DNA of 45,586 nucleotides from a virus (IMGVR_UViG_3300020428_001737:1-45586); one strand, 5' to 3'; shown: positions 8,021 to 17,111, counted from the first letter of the stretch. Numbers and translations are program-made. The notes: a model not told the origin generated them from the letters alone.

Positions 8021-8235
8021 AAATAAATGAAATTATGAGCCCAAAGATCAGTAAGGTTATGGGTAACAATGTTGAGATAGATCAAGGGGACGGTACTAAA
8101 CTAACAGTGGACATAAAAAAGAAGCCGTTAGTAAAGGATCCAAAGACAGGCAAAGTTAAGATGCCTACTAAAACAGTACCAGGGCAAAAGCCCGAAGGTG
8201 GCATTAAAGCCGGTGACGAAGTAGAAATGAGCTAA
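8017..8235 (+). CDS. conserved small phage protein
   Basis: The 72-residue protein is rich in Lys, Pro and Gly with the segment VEIDQGDGTKLTVDIKK, resembling a small hypothetical conserved in T4-like cyanophages. It overlaps the previous gene by 4 nt and is 1 nt from the next. Function unknown. Confidence 0.65.
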   Translation: MKINEIMSPKISKVMGNNVEIDQGDGTKLTVDIKKKPLVKDPKTGKVKMPTKTVPGQKPEGGIKAGDEVEMS

Positions 8236-8236
8236 C

Positions 8237-8440
8237 ATGAAAGTAAGTGAGCTATTAGAAAAATTTATAGTTTTCACCTCAAATGAGGAACAAGCTCTCT
8301 ACGAAAAATTACCCGCACACGCAACCCCATATAATAGTTACAGTGAACGAGAACAAGTCGTATTAGAAAATCTAATAAGGAAGAGTTTGGTAAGTAAAAT
8401 TAGTACTAAAAATATGGTAATGGTTGCGAAAAATGAATGA
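8237..8440 (+). CDS. small hypothetical protein
   Basis: This 67-residue soluble protein starts 1 nt after the previous stop. Its C-terminal half (EREQVVLENLIRKSLVSKI) could form a small helix-turn-helix-like unit, but I would not call it one. Its 3' end overlaps the next start (ATGAATGA). Confidence 0.6.
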   Translation: MKVSELLEKFIVFTSNEEQALYEKLPAHATPYNSYSEREQVVLENLIRKSLVSKISTKNMVMVAKNE

Positions 8441-8855
8441 ACTAGCAAATAAACTAGAACAAATAATTGATGAAAATTTAGATAAAATACACATTCCTTA
8501 TAAAAAAGGAAATAGTATTCGTATCAAAAACTATGTGATACGCAAGAAGAATGAGAATCAATACAAAATCTTTAATTGTAAAACAGGAAAACCTGTACAT
8601 GAAACATTTTGTCAACCAAGTGCTATTGCATGGGTAAACGCTACATTAGACGGCTCTGGTGTACATGATGTAGTTCGTTTAGATAAACTTATACAAAAAC
8701 ACTACATAGATTGTATTTTTTATCGAAATACACTAAGAACAGCTACTGATGCTACTAGAAAAATGAGTGCTGAAATAAGATTTGATATAAGTAGAAGTAA
8801 AGCTCTACAAGCAAGACATAGTCTGAACGACTATATCTTTTATAAAAAAAGCTAA
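8433..8855 (+). CDS. hypothetical basic protein
   Basis: The 140-residue basic protein contains a segment (NSIRIKNYVIRKKNENQYKI) that suggests a small beta-sheet domain. ATG 8433 overlapping the previous stop is the preferred start; TTG 8424 is the alternative. It ends just before a late box. No family is recognised. Confidence 0.65.
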   Translation: MNELANKLEQIIDENLDKIHIPYKKGNSIRIKNYVIRKKNENQYKIFNCKTGKPVHETFCQPSAIAWVNATLDGSGVHDVVRLDKLIQKHYIDCIFYRNTLRTATDATRKMSAEIRFDISRSKALQARHSLNDYIFYKKS

Positions 8856-8858
8856 ATA
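8852..8858 (+). promoter_or_regulatory. late-type promoter box
   Basis: CTAAATA lies 30 nt before ATG 8889, upstream of the probable head-assembly gene; the leader has a GAAGGAA ribosome binding site. Confidence 0.5.
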
Positions 8859-8888
8859 AACATATAACGTTTTGAAGGAATAGTTACA

Positions 8889-9668
8889 ATGAACATAAGT
8901 GAAATCAGAGCACCAATAACTTCAAAGGCAATCAACGAGAGCCTTGCTAAAAAGTTTGGCGTAAAAATTAATGTAGATAAATTTACAGTAGAGCAATTAG
9001 AAGATGCTCGAAATAAAATAAGAACAAAGATGTCTCAGTTTGAGACCAACGAAAGTTTTGATCAAGTTCATAGCAACGACGAGTACCAAAAAAATAAACT
9101 ATTCCTTGATGTACTTAACCAAGCTATTTCAGAACGTGATGTCGTAAATGACGAAGACCAAGTTGATGAAACTCCTAATCCTAAAAAGAAAATTAAAGAA
9201 GGTGAAGAAGACAAGGCCGAAATTATTATGGCCGCAAAAGACATGGTAGATAAAATTACAGGCTGGATGGAAGACACAGCAGAAATGCAGGCAGAATCAA
9301 TGCTAGAATTAGGCGATGCAGTAAGAGATGAATTAGGCAATGCTGAGTCAGAACAATATATTTCAAGTGTAAAACCAACTCTAGAAGCTCTATATGATCA
9401 ACTAGAGATAACCAGAGGCGTACTATCCAATGGTGTAGCCATGTTGACAGGCGAACAGCAATCTACAATGGGTACCGGCGAAGAAGAAGCTCCAATGGAG
9501 CCAATGGATGCAGAAGCCGACCTAGAACCAACAGTAGATCAAGAAGATGACTTTGCAGCAGCTGAACCAGCCGCAGGCGGAGAAGAAGAAGCAGGCCGCG
9601 AAAAACGCGAATCAGTAAACCGTAGCAGAAAATTAGGACTTTTGTTAAGCGGAAAAAAAAAGACTTAA
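8889..9668 (+). CDS. acidic virion-assembly-like protein, zero-frame product
   Basis: The 259-residue acidic protein contains a helical segment conserved in T4-like cyanophages (AAKDMVDKITGWMEDTAEMQAE, split here: AAKDMVDKITGW then MEDTAEMQAE) and a Glu-rich region near residues 205-240. Prohead-core or scaffold function is a guess based on composition and position. The frame ends two codons after a nine-A run read as GGA AAA AAA AAG ACT TAA. The -1 frame continues open for 155 more codons, so this is probably the short form of a frameshifted gene whose long form is about 413 residues. Confidence 0.75.
   Translation: MNISEIRAPITSKAINESLAKKFGVKINVDKFTVEQLEDARNKIRTKMSQFETNESFDQVHSNDEYQKNKLFLDVLNQAISERDVVNDEDQVDETPNPKKKIKEGEEDKAEIIMAAKDMVDKITGWMEDTAEMQAESMLELGDAVRDELGNAESEQYISSVKPTLEALYDQLEITRGVLSNGVAMLTGEQQSTMGTGEEEAPMEPMDAEADLEPTVDQEDDFAAAEPAAGGEEEAGREKRESVNRSRKLGLLLSGKKKT
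9656..9662 (+). promoter_or_regulatory. A_AAA_AAG slippery site, candidate -1 frameshift
   Basis: In the zero frame this is A AAA AAG, the same heptamer used in E. coli dnaX. The zero-frame stop follows at 9666-9668. A short GCTG...CAGC hairpin just downstream and AGGA at 9635-9638 upstream are weak possible stimulators. An assembly missing one A from the run would give the same picture. Confidence 0.55.
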
Positions 9669-10129
9669 CTGAAGCTGAAGCTACAGCACCAAAACTAGCA
9701 CAAGTTTTAAGAACAGTAATAGGCAGTGCCGATCAACAAAGTCGCACTGTCTTTTTACATTTTAACAAGCCAAACAAACAAGACATTGTTGCCGGCGCTC
9801 TCAATTTAGACTTAAACAAAATGATGCAAAACGTAGGCGGAGAAGCATTTGACTACGGTACATTCAAAGCCGCATACGATACTGATGAAAGAGTTAAGTC
9901 AATGGTACAAAACTTTAGTAACAAAGGTATTGAACCTAAAACAAAACAAAATATCAAAGACAAAGAAGTATCAAAACCAGCAGGATCAGATACAGTTGGT
10001 GCTATGGCCAAACGTGCAACAGACCTAGGCGATGATATTGGTGAAGGATTGAAAAGTCCACACAAAAAAGGTTCAAGAAAATATAAGAAACAGTTAGCGG
10101 CTAAACATGCGGCAATGGCCGCTAGGTAG
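9662..10129 (+). CDS. -1 frame extension of the 8889 gene
   Basis: After a -1 slip, translation continues as DLTEAEATAPKLAQVLR and runs 155 residues to 10129. The frame has no start codon until ATG 9812/9815/9821, about 150 nt in, and no ribosome binding site suggests an independent start. The coding character before that ATG is good (helical, charged), so it is best seen as a C-terminal domain made by frameshifting. It ends in a basic Lys-rich tail (KKGSRKYKKQL). A separate gene from ATG 9821 (102 residues) is the conventional alternative. Confidence 0.6.
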   Translation, partial: DLTEAEATAPKLAQVLRTVIGSADQQSRTVFLHFNKPNKQDIVAGALNLDLNKMMQNVGGEAFDYGTFKAAYDTDERVKSMVQNFSNKGIEPKTKQNIKDKEVSKPAGSDTVGAMAKRATDLGDDIGEGLKSPHKKGSRKYKKQLAAKHAAMAAR

Positions 10130-10137
10130 GATCTAAA

Positions 10138-10401
10138 ATGAAAGAGTATATTGATATAATTAGAGAAGCTGAAGAAGACGAGCAAATGAAAGATGATATG
10201 CTTGAATTTATAATGCGTAAGCTAGATGTATTAGAACGAGAAATAAGACAAGCACCTAGCAATTCAGCTGAAGATCAAAAAGATAAAAAGTTTTTGGTTG
10301 ATATGTTTAGATTCTTTAGACAAAAAATGAAACAACAACGAGAGAAAAATCCACCTAAGGATAAATTAGATACTGATATTCCATCGGATATTCCATCCTA
10401 A
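10138..10401 (+). CDS. small charged helical protein
   Basis: This 87-residue protein is highly charged with a long predicted helix or coiled coil (residues about 15-75) and a short DIPSDIPS repeat at the end. It starts 8 nt after the frameshift product and probably belongs to the same late unit. No family recognised. Confidence 0.65.
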   Translation: MKEYIDIIREAEEDEQMKDDMLEFIMRKLDVLEREIRQAPSNSAEDQKDKKFLVDMFRFFRQKMKQQREKNPPKDKLDTDIPSDIPS

Positions 10402-10408
10402 TCAGAAC

Positions 10409-10437
10409 TTGACATCCTTACATTTATAGTGTATAAT
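10409..10437 (+). promoter_or_regulatory. consensus sigma70 promoter
   Basis: A perfect TTGACA (10409-10414) and a perfect TATAAT (10432-10437) are spaced by 17 nt. The expected start lies at about 10444, at or next to the ATG at 10445, so the transcript of the Fe-S scaffold gene would be essentially leaderless. This is the strongest promoter match in the window. Confidence 0.85.
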
Positions 10438-10444
10438 TAAAAGT

Positions 10445-10828
10445 ATGAACGATTACAAGCAAAAACAAGCTGAAATTACTGACCTTAATTGGGACGGCAA
10501 CATTGAAGATAATCCTGACTTAGAAGTCATAACAAAAGTTAAAGAAATACTTAAACAATCTGTACAACCGCAAGTTGCTATGCACGGCGGCCATATAGAA
10601 TTTATTGAATATAAAAATGGTATACTAAAACTTATGTTACAAGGTGCATGTTCAGGTTGTGCTGGTAGTACTATTACACTTAAAATGGGAGTAGAAAACT
10701 TGATAAAACATTATGTACCCGAGGTCAAAGAAATTATTGCTATTGATGATCCTAACAGCACTGTAGATCCTTTCTATAATCAATCTACAGACTTTGGCGT
10801 TTGGGGACAAGATGACCCTAATACTTAA
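10445..10828 (+). CDS. NfuA/NifU C-terminal-type Fe-S scaffold protein
   Basis: The 127-residue protein contains a NifU C-terminal domain at about residues 28-100. Cys69 and Cys72 form the CSGC motif that holds an Fe-S cluster, in the context MLQGACSGCAGSTITLK, and HGGHIEF precedes it as in NfuA. It would deliver clusters to Fe-S enzymes in the cytoplasm. It has its own consensus promoter and overlaps the nuclease gene that follows. PD-(D/E)XK nucleases of the Cas4/AddB type often carry an Fe-S cluster, so a functional link is possible but unproven. Confidence 0.88.
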   Translation: MNDYKQKQAEITDLNWDGNIEDNPDLEVITKVKEILKQSVQPQVAMHGGHIEFIEYKNGILKLMLQGACSGCAGSTITLKMGVENLIKHYVPEVKEIIAIDDPNSTVDPFYNQSTDFGVWGQDDPNT

Positions 10829-11516
10829 TAAGTACGACTATCAGCCATTAAACAGAAAACAAATAGACGGTAAAAGAAAGTACATGACGCCTGATGGAGG
10901 CGCTGTTGCTAGTGTTACTACTATACTTGATGCTACTAGCGATAAGTCAGGACTTATTGCATGGCGTAAGCGAGTAGGCGAACATCGGGCTAACGAAATC
11001 ACTACAGAAGCGGCTGGTGTTGGTACACGTATGCACAAGTACTTAGAAGACTATGTAGAGTTTGGTGAATGGCCTACTCCAGGTAGCAATCCATTTGCTA
11101 AGAAAGCTCATGCAATGGCTACACAAGTACGTGATCATGCAATGGTTGATGTAGACGAAATATGGGGCAGTGAAGTTGCACTATATGTTCCACAGATGTA
11201 TGCTGGTACTACTGACTTAGTTGGCAAGTACAAAGGCAATCCGTGCATTATGGACTTTAAACAAACTAATAAGCCTAAGAAGCTAGAATATGTACAAAAC
11301 TACTTCTTACAGCTAGTAGCATACGCAGAAGCACACAACGAAATCTACGGCACTAACATACGTGAAGGACATATCTTTATGTGTAGCCGCGGAGATGACG
11401 GTATGGAGCTCGGAGGCGAAACTTATCAACAGTTTGATGTATGGCCGCATGAGTATGACGAGTGGCGTAACGAATGGTACAACAGAGTCTACACATATTA
11501 CGAGAAGTTCGCATAA
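10812..11516 (+). CDS. PD-(D/E)XK nuclease (RecB/Cas4-like fold)
   Basis: The 234-residue protein has the nuclease core: GTRMHKYLEDYV (helix with His), GTTDLVG...CIMDFKQTNK (D-Xn-DxK metal and catalytic residues) and QLVAYAEA (the Q motif after the core). It probably cuts or trims DNA in replication or recombination. The preferred start is ATG 10812, overlapping the NfuA-like gene by 17 nt. I do not see the four-Cys Fe-S cluster typical of Cas4. Confidence 0.8.
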   Translation: MTLILNKYDYQPLNRKQIDGKRKYMTPDGGAVASVTTILDATSDKSGLIAWRKRVGEHRANEITTEAAGVGTRMHKYLEDYVEFGEWPTPGSNPFAKKAHAMATQVRDHAMVDVDEIWGSEVALYVPQMYAGTTDLVGKYKGNPCIMDFKQTNKPKKLEYVQNYFLQLVAYAEAHNEIYGTNIREGHIFMCSRGDDGMELGGETYQQFDVWPHEYDEWRNEWYNRVYTYYEKFA

Positions 11517-11519
11517 ATA
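11512..11519 (+). promoter_or_regulatory. late-type promoter box for the tailspike
   Basis: CATAAATA overlaps the end of the nuclease gene and lies 26 nt before GTG 11546, with GGAGA as ribosome binding site. Confidence 0.55.
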
Positions 11520-11545
11520 CAATAATAAATGCGTAGGAGAATATA

Positions 11546-13231
11546 GTGGCTGTAGTACAAATATCAAGAATACAAGTAAGACGTGGACAAAAGAACGCCG
11601 GCTCAGGATTACCGCAATTATCTAGCGGTGAATTAGGCTGGGCGATTGATACGCGAGAACTTTACATTGGTAACGGAGCAGTAAGCGAAGGATCGCCAGC
11701 AGTAGGTAATTCAAAAGTGTTAACAGAACATGACGACCTTTTTACTCTTGCAGGCCAGTATAGCTATAGAAAAAACGATGCATACATTGTAACAGGTGTA
11801 ACATCAGGATCTCCTACAACAAGAACACTACAAGATAGATTAGATGACGTAGTAAGTGCAAGAAGTTTTGGACTTACAGGACAAAGTAGCCAAGACGCTA
11901 CTGTAAAACTACAACAAGCAATTGATCAACTTTACTTAAATGATGCAACTAAAGGCGGCGTAGGTTCAGATGTTACTGTACATAGTAATGCTCCTATCTT
12001 AAACTTAGAGCCAGGGGAATACACTATTACAGATACAATTTATATACCCCCATTTGCACATATTAAAGGTGCAGGTAAAGGTAGAACAATAATAAACAGT
12101 ACAGCTTCTAATAAGCCTTTATTTCAAACTGTAAATAGTTCTAGCACACCAATATTAAAAGCATCAGATAGTACTAGTACATTTAATAATCAAGCAAGAA
12201 ACATTTCTATTGAAGGATTAACACTTAGCACAGTAAACAATAATAAAGCATTGGTATTACAAAGTTGTCGTGATAGTGATTTTAGAGACATAGAAATTAA
12301 AGGACCTTGGACTATAGGTAATAGCATTGATGCTGACAGTGTTTCGTCGTCAGCTAGTAATGATGTAGCAGTACTTTTAAATAGCCTTAGTGGTGCAGTT
12401 GAAAGTTCAAAAAATAATTTTTATAATTTAACTATACAAGGCTTTGCTTATGGTATACTTTCAAACTATGATATTAACGATAACATAATTGATGCGTGTA
12501 CATTTGATACATGCGGATATGGAGTTGCATTTGGTTTAGATATGACTCTTGGAGCACCTGCACTAGGACAGTCAACAGGACCACATAACTGTATTATTTC
12601 TAATAATAAATTTACAAATATTGAAAGACAAGGTATTATTGTAGAAAATGGTACGTTCAACAAGAGCGAAAACAATAGATTTAGTTTAGTAGGTAACCAA
12701 GGCGGTTCAGAAGGACAGCCAGTATACAGTATTATAAAATACGAAAAGAGCGGGAATGAGTCAGTAGGCGACCATTTCACAAGAACAGCTGCTCTTTCTT
12801 ATAACCAAGCCTATATTAATTCAGTTCCTTACATTCCAGAAGTCCAAGGACCATCTGTGTTTGATTGGGGATTTGAACAAAAAATTAGTATTACGTCAGG
12901 GTCTGCTTTAACTATATTTAGACTTCCTGGTGTTATTAATCAGAGCTTTGAGATAGACTACTTAATGGTCAGTAATAGCTACGAACTTACTAGATCAGGT
13001 AAAGCGATTGTCAATGTTGACTCACGTGGATTGAAAGTTGAGTTTTCGGACGAATTTTCTTTTACAGGAGACGATTTATATCTTGACAAAATTATATTAG
13101 ATGCTACAATAAGTGATGCTAATGGAGATGCAACTAATGATACAATCGTGATACGAAGTACAAGTACAATGCCAGGTGATGATAACACTGAAATGAAGTT
13201 TAAAGTTAGAGTAAAACAAACTGACATTTAA
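11546..13231 (+). CDS. tail fibre or tailspike with beta-helix
   Basis: The 561-residue protein starts at GTG 11546. Its N terminus (ISRIQVRRGQK...LSSGELGWAIDTRELYIGNG) is the phage tail-fibre N-terminal module found in structural proteins of many marine phages. The middle (about residues 130-420) is a right-handed parallel beta-helix of pectate-lyase type, with NISIEGLTL, SNNKFTNI and ENNRFSL coils. It is probably a receptor-binding or polysaccharide-degrading spike on the virion. No catalytic residues can be assigned. Confidence 0.85.
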   Translation: MAVVQISRIQVRRGQKNAGSGLPQLSSGELGWAIDTRELYIGNGAVSEGSPAVGNSKVLTEHDDLFTLAGQYSYRKNDAYIVTGVTSGSPTTRTLQDRLDDVVSARSFGLTGQSSQDATVKLQQAIDQLYLNDATKGGVGSDVTVHSNAPILNLEPGEYTITDTIYIPPFAHIKGAGKGRTIINSTASNKPLFQTVNSSSTPILKASDSTSTFNNQARNISIEGLTLSTVNNNKALVLQSCRDSDFRDIEIKGPWTIGNSIDADSVSSSASNDVAVLLNSLSGAVESSKNNFYNLTIQGFAYGILSNYDINDNIIDACTFDTCGYGVAFGLDMTLGAPALGQSTGPHNCIISNNKFTNIERQGIIVENGTFNKSENNRFSLVGNQGGSEGQPVYSIIKYEKSGNESVGDHFTRTAALSYNQAYINSVPYIPEVQGPSVFDWGFEQKISITSGSALTIFRLPGVINQSFEIDYLMVSNSYELTRSGKAIVNVDSRGLKVEFSDEFSFTGDDLYLDKIILDATISDANGDATNDTIVIRSTSTMPGDDNTEMKFKVRVKQTDI

Positions 13232-13653
13232 TGCAAGGTAAAGATTACGAGTCACGATTAGCCGAATGGAGTTCTTTTAGAGATACTCTTGAAAGCTCAA
13301 CAAATCCGTTTCAGGATTTAATTCATTTTTATATGCACGTTCCGTTAGTAAGCATACATACGGATCCTTGGAATCAAAAGATTTGGCCGGATCCGTGGGA
13401 ATTAATTTTGGAGAATCAATACTGTTCGTTTTGTAAAATACTAGGATACTATTACACATTGGCATTAACTGAAAGGTTTTTAGATAGTCAATTTGAGATA
13501 CATATTTCTATAGACCACGAACAATCGGAGACTTATTATATGTTAAAAGTAGATGACACAGTACTAGGATATAAGAACACTCCGTTACTATACGACAATT
13601 GGCCTTCATCGCTTGTTTCACAGAAGAGTTACACGATGACGGGTCTCCAATAA
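13231..13653 (+). CDS. hypothetical protein after the tailspike
   Basis: The 140-residue protein starts at the ATG overlapping the tailspike stop. It is rich in Trp, Tyr and Phe (DPWNQKIWPDPWELILE) with no membrane segment. Translational coupling to the spike suggests a fibre-assembly or adhesion partner, but the sequence is not recognised. Confidence 0.65.
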   Translation: MQGKDYESRLAEWSSFRDTLESSTNPFQDLIHFYMHVPLVSIHTDPWNQKIWPDPWELILENQYCSFCKILGYYYTLALTERFLDSQFEIHISIDHEQSETYYMLKVDDTVLGYKNTPLLYDNWPSSLVSQKSYTMTGLQ

Positions 13654-13656
13654 ATA
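13649..13656 (+). promoter_or_regulatory. possible late-type box before nrdA
   Basis: AATAAATA spans the stop codon of the previous gene. Ribonucleotide reductase is usually early or middle in T4-like phages, so the box may be fortuitous; no sigma70-type promoter is seen directly upstream. Confidence 0.3.
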
Positions 13657-13685
13657 CACACAAATAATAGGAAAAGGAAATGTAT

Positions 13686-15995
13686 ATGTCAAACGGGATT
13701 AATATTAGTATCGTCAAACGTGACGGTGCAAAAGAGCCACTCAACATTGATAAAATACACAAGGTAGTTGAGTTTGCTTGTGAAGATTTAACTGGTGTAA
13801 GTTCATCACAAATTGAAATGAATGCTAACATTCAGTTTTATGATGAAATGAGCACAAAGGAGATTCAAGAAATATTAATCAAAAGTGCAAATGATTTAAT
13901 TGGATTAGATGCACCAAATTATCAATATGCCGCGGCACGTTTGTTGTTGTACGGAGTATATAAAGAAGTGTTTGGACAATATGATTCTGTACCTTTAGAA
14001 GATATTATTAATCAAAATATAGAACGTGGAGTGTACGATCCTGAGATTTTAAAAAAGTATACTTCAGAAGAATTAAAAAAATTAGATTCAATTATTAAAC
14101 ACGATAGAGATGAGAATTTTACATATGCAGGCCTACGTCAAGTAGTAGACAAGTATTTGTGTCAAGATAGAAGTAGTGGAGAACTGTTTGAGTCTCCACA
14201 GTACATGTACATGATGATCGCAGCAACACTATTCGCTAACTATCCCGCAGAAACACGTATGCAGTACGTAAGGAGATATTATGATGCGACCTCACTTTTT
14301 AAAATCAACATACCAACCCCAGTCATGGCAGGAGTCAGGACCCCTGTTAAACAGTTTGCAAGTTGCGTTCTCGTTGACAGCGATGATACTTTGGATAGCA
14401 TTTTTGCTTCTGATATGTCTATTGGGCGTTATACTGCTCAACGTGCTGGTATTGGTATCAACGCTGGGAGAATTCGTGGAGTCAATGCGAAGATACGTGG
14501 CGGAGAAGTGGCGCACACTGGTATTGTTCCTTTCTTAAAAAAGTTTGAAGCAACCGTAAGGTGTTGCACACAAAATGGGGTACGTGGTGGTAGTGCTACA
14601 ACCCATTTCCCTATATGGCATCAAGAGATTGAAGACATCCTTGTGCTAAAAAATAACAAAGGTACCGAAGATAATCGTGTACGTAAGTTAGATTATTCAA
14701 TTCAGCTTAATAAAACTATGTATGAAAGACTTTTGTCCGGCGGCGATATAACTCTTTTCTCACCACATGATGTTCCGGGATTATACGAAGCATACTTTGG
14801 TGATTCAACAGAGTTTCAAGAGCTTTATGAAAAGTATGAAAGAGCATATTCAATTAAAAAGAAAACTATTCCCGCTATGGAGTTGTTTTCGGCATTAATT
14901 AAAGAACGTGCTGAAACAGGACGTATCTATATTATGAATGTTGATCATTGTAATACACACAGTTCGTTCAAAGACAAAGTATATATGAGTAACTTGTGTC
15001 AAGAGATTACATTACCAACTAAGCCACTTACTCATATCGATGATGAAGAAGGTGAAATTGCATTATGTATTCTAAGTGCAATTAACGTAGGTATTTTAAA
15101 AAATTTAGATGACTTAGAGCCGTTATGTGAACTAGCAGTAAGAGCATTAGAAGAAATTATTGATTATCAATCCTATCCTATTAAAGCGGCAGAGATTAGT
15201 ACAAAAGCAAGACGCAGTTTAGGTATAGGATATATAGGCTTAGCACACTATCTAGCAAAGCATAAGGTCACGTATAACGAACAATCTGCGTTCAAGCTAG
15301 TACATGAGCTTACTGAAGCGTTTCAATACTACCTATTAAAAGCCAGCAACATTTTAGCACAAGAGAGAGGTCCTTGTGAATACTTTGAAAGAACTAAATA
15401 TGCGGACAGTATATTACCTATTGACACTTATAAAAGTGACGTAGATGATATTGTAAAACCGGAGTATAAACTTGATTGGTCTAGTTTACGTAAGAGCATT
15501 GGAACACATGGGCTTCGACACTCGACGTTGTCCGCACAGATGCCATCAGAGAGCAGTTCTGTTGTGTCAAACGCAACAAATGGTATCGAAGCACCTAGAG
15601 GATACTTGTCCATTAAGAAGTCAAAGAAAGGGCCTCTTAAGCAGATTGTTCCGCAGTATACTACGCTGAAGAATCATTATAGTTTACTTTGGGAGTTACC
15701 AAGTAACGAAGGTTACATAAAAATTGTTGCAGTAATGCAAAAGTTTTTTGATCAAGCAATTAGTGGCAATTGGTCATACAACCCAACACAATATGAGGAC
15801 AATGAAGTTCCTATGAGTGTTATGATACAGGATATGCTAAACACATATAAGTATGGTTGGAAAACAAGTTATTATCAAAACACTTATGATTATAAGAGTG
15901 ACGATGATATTGAAGATGAAACAGAAACAGTACAATTAGAGTTGCCGCAGGAAGAACTTGACGATGACGAAATGTGCGATGCATGTGCAATATAA
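13686..15995 (+). CDS. nrdA: ribonucleoside-diphosphate reductase class Ia, alpha subunit
   Basis: The 769-residue protein reduces NDPs to dNDPs with NrdB. An N-terminal ATP-cone (ISIVKRDGAKEPLNIDKIHK) provides allosteric control. The redox Cys in FASCVLVDSDDTLDSI, the Asn-Cys-Glu catalytic set in SNLCQEITLPTKPL, the second redox Cys in IALCILSAINVG and the Tyr pair in KTSYYQNTYD match E. coli NrdA. The C terminus ends CDACAI, the shuttle cysteines that glutaredoxin reduces. ATG 13686 with AAGGAA 7 nt upstream is preferred over ATG 13680. The order nrdA-nrdB-glutaredoxin follows directly. Confidence 0.97.
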   Translation: MSNGINISIVKRDGAKEPLNIDKIHKVVEFACEDLTGVSSSQIEMNANIQFYDEMSTKEIQEILIKSANDLIGLDAPNYQYAAARLLLYGVYKEVFGQYDSVPLEDIINQNIERGVYDPEILKKYTSEELKKLDSIIKHDRDENFTYAGLRQVVDKYLCQDRSSGELFESPQYMYMMIAATLFANYPAETRMQYVRRYYDATSLFKINIPTPVMAGVRTPVKQFASCVLVDSDDTLDSIFASDMSIGRYTAQRAGIGINAGRIRGVNAKIRGGEVAHTGIVPFLKKFEATVRCCTQNGVRGGSATTHFPIWHQEIEDILVLKNNKGTEDNRVRKLDYSIQLNKTMYERLLSGGDITLFSPHDVPGLYEAYFGDSTEFQELYEKYERAYSIKKKTIPAMELFSALIKERAETGRIYIMNVDHCNTHSSFKDKVYMSNLCQEITLPTKPLTHIDDEEGEIALCILSAINVGILKNLDDLEPLCELAVRALEEIIDYQSYPIKAAEISTKARRSLGIGYIGLAHYLAKHKVTYNEQSAFKLVHELTEAFQYYLLKASNILAQERGPCEYFERTKYADSILPIDTYKSDVDDIVKPEYKLDWSSLRKSIGTHGLRHSTLSAQMPSESSSVVSNATNGIEAPRGYLSIKKSKKGPLKQIVPQYTTLKNHYSLLWELPSNEGYIKIVAVMQKFFDQAISGNWSYNPTQYEDNEVPMSVMIQDMLNTYKYGWKTSYYQNTYDYKSDDDIEDETETVQLELPQEELDDDEMCDACAI

Positions 15996-16007
15996 GGATT
16001 TAAAGAA

Positions 16008-17111
16008 ATGGCAAAAACAGTATTCAATCGTGAAAATGTAGATTTCACAAAACAGAACATGTTCTTCGGAGAAGATCAAAATACACAAAGATATGACGTA
16101 TTTAAATTTCCTGTATTCGACAAACTTAATGCAACAATGTTGGGTTATTTTTGGAGACCAGAAGAAGTTAGTTTACAAAAAGATAGAGCAGACTTTGCAC
16201 AGTTTCGTCCAGAACAGAAACATATTTTTACAAGTAACCTAAAATATCAAACACTATTAGATAGTGTGCAAGGACGTGGTCCTTGTTTAGCGTTCTTACC
16301 ACATGTATCAATTCCAGAGCTAGAAGGCTGTATTGTTACTTGGGACTTCTTTGAAACAATTCATTCACGTTCATATACACACATTATGAAAAATGTATAT
16401 CCTGATCCAAGTGAAGTTTTTGATACTATATTAGATGACAAAGAGATTCTAAAACGTGCAGTATCAGTTACTAAAAACTATGATAATTTTACAAATGCCG
16501 CAGATGAATTTACATATCTAAAAAAAGGCACAATGCGAGATGTTAAGAAGAAACTATTCTTAGCAATGATGAACGTTAATATATTAGAAGGTTTACGTTT
16601 TTACGTTTCATTTGCATGTACGTTTGCATTTGGAGAATTAAAGTTAATGGAAGGTAGTGCAAAAATTATTTCACTTATTGCTAGAGACGAAAGTCAACAT
16701 TTAGCATTAAGTACACACGTTCTAAAACATTGGATGCAAGGTAAAGATGATCCAGAGATGGTGAGTATTGCTAAAGAGTGTGAACAAGAAGTTTATGATA
16801 TGTGGGACCAATGTGTTGCAGAAGAAAAGGCTTGGGCAAAGCATTTGTTCAAAGATGGATCTATTATTGGATTGAACGAAGCATTACTTTACAAATATGT
16901 TGAGTACATTGCTAACCGTAGATTAAAAGCATTAGGTTATAAAATGCCATATGATCAAAGTACTGCAAACAATCCGTTACCGTGGACATCACACTGGCTT
17001 AATAGCAGTGGCCTACAAGTAGCCCCGCAAGAAACAGAAGTTGAAAGTTATATTGTTGGCGGAATTAAACAAGATGTCAAAACTGACAGCCTGTCAGGAT
17101 TTAAATTATAA
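16008..17111 (+). CDS. nrdB: ribonucleoside-diphosphate reductase class Ia, beta subunit
   Basis: The 367-residue small subunit holds the di-iron centre and tyrosyl radical. ETIHSRSYTHIM carries the Glu, His and radical Tyr of the E. coli-type motif, and ARDESQHLALS carries later iron ligands. Length and motifs are complete. It lies 12 nt after nrdA and 8 nt before the glutaredoxin gene, so the three form one operon for dNTP supply. Confidence 0.97.
   Translation: MAKTVFNRENVDFTKQNMFFGEDQNTQRYDVFKFPVFDKLNATMLGYFWRPEEVSLQKDRADFAQFRPEQKHIFTSNLKYQTLLDSVQGRGPCLAFLPHVSIPELEGCIVTWDFFETIHSRSYTHIMKNVYPDPSEVFDTILDDKEILKRAVSVTKNYDNFTNAADEFTYLKKGTMRDVKKKLFLAMMNVNILEGLRFYVSFACTFAFGELKLMEGSAKIISLIARDESQHLALSTHVLKHWMQGKDDPEMVSIAKECEQEVYDMWDQCVAEEKAWAKHLFKDGSIIGLNEALLYKYVEYIANRRLKALGYKMPYDQSTANNPLPWTSHWLNSSGLQVAPQETEVESYIVGGIKQDVKTDSLSGFKL

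Noticed and set aside
9821-10129. Independent gene from ATG 9821
   Set aside because: The same frame is open and protein-like for about 195 nt further upstream, with no ribosome binding site at 9821; continuation by frameshift from 8889 fits better. Kept only as an alternative.
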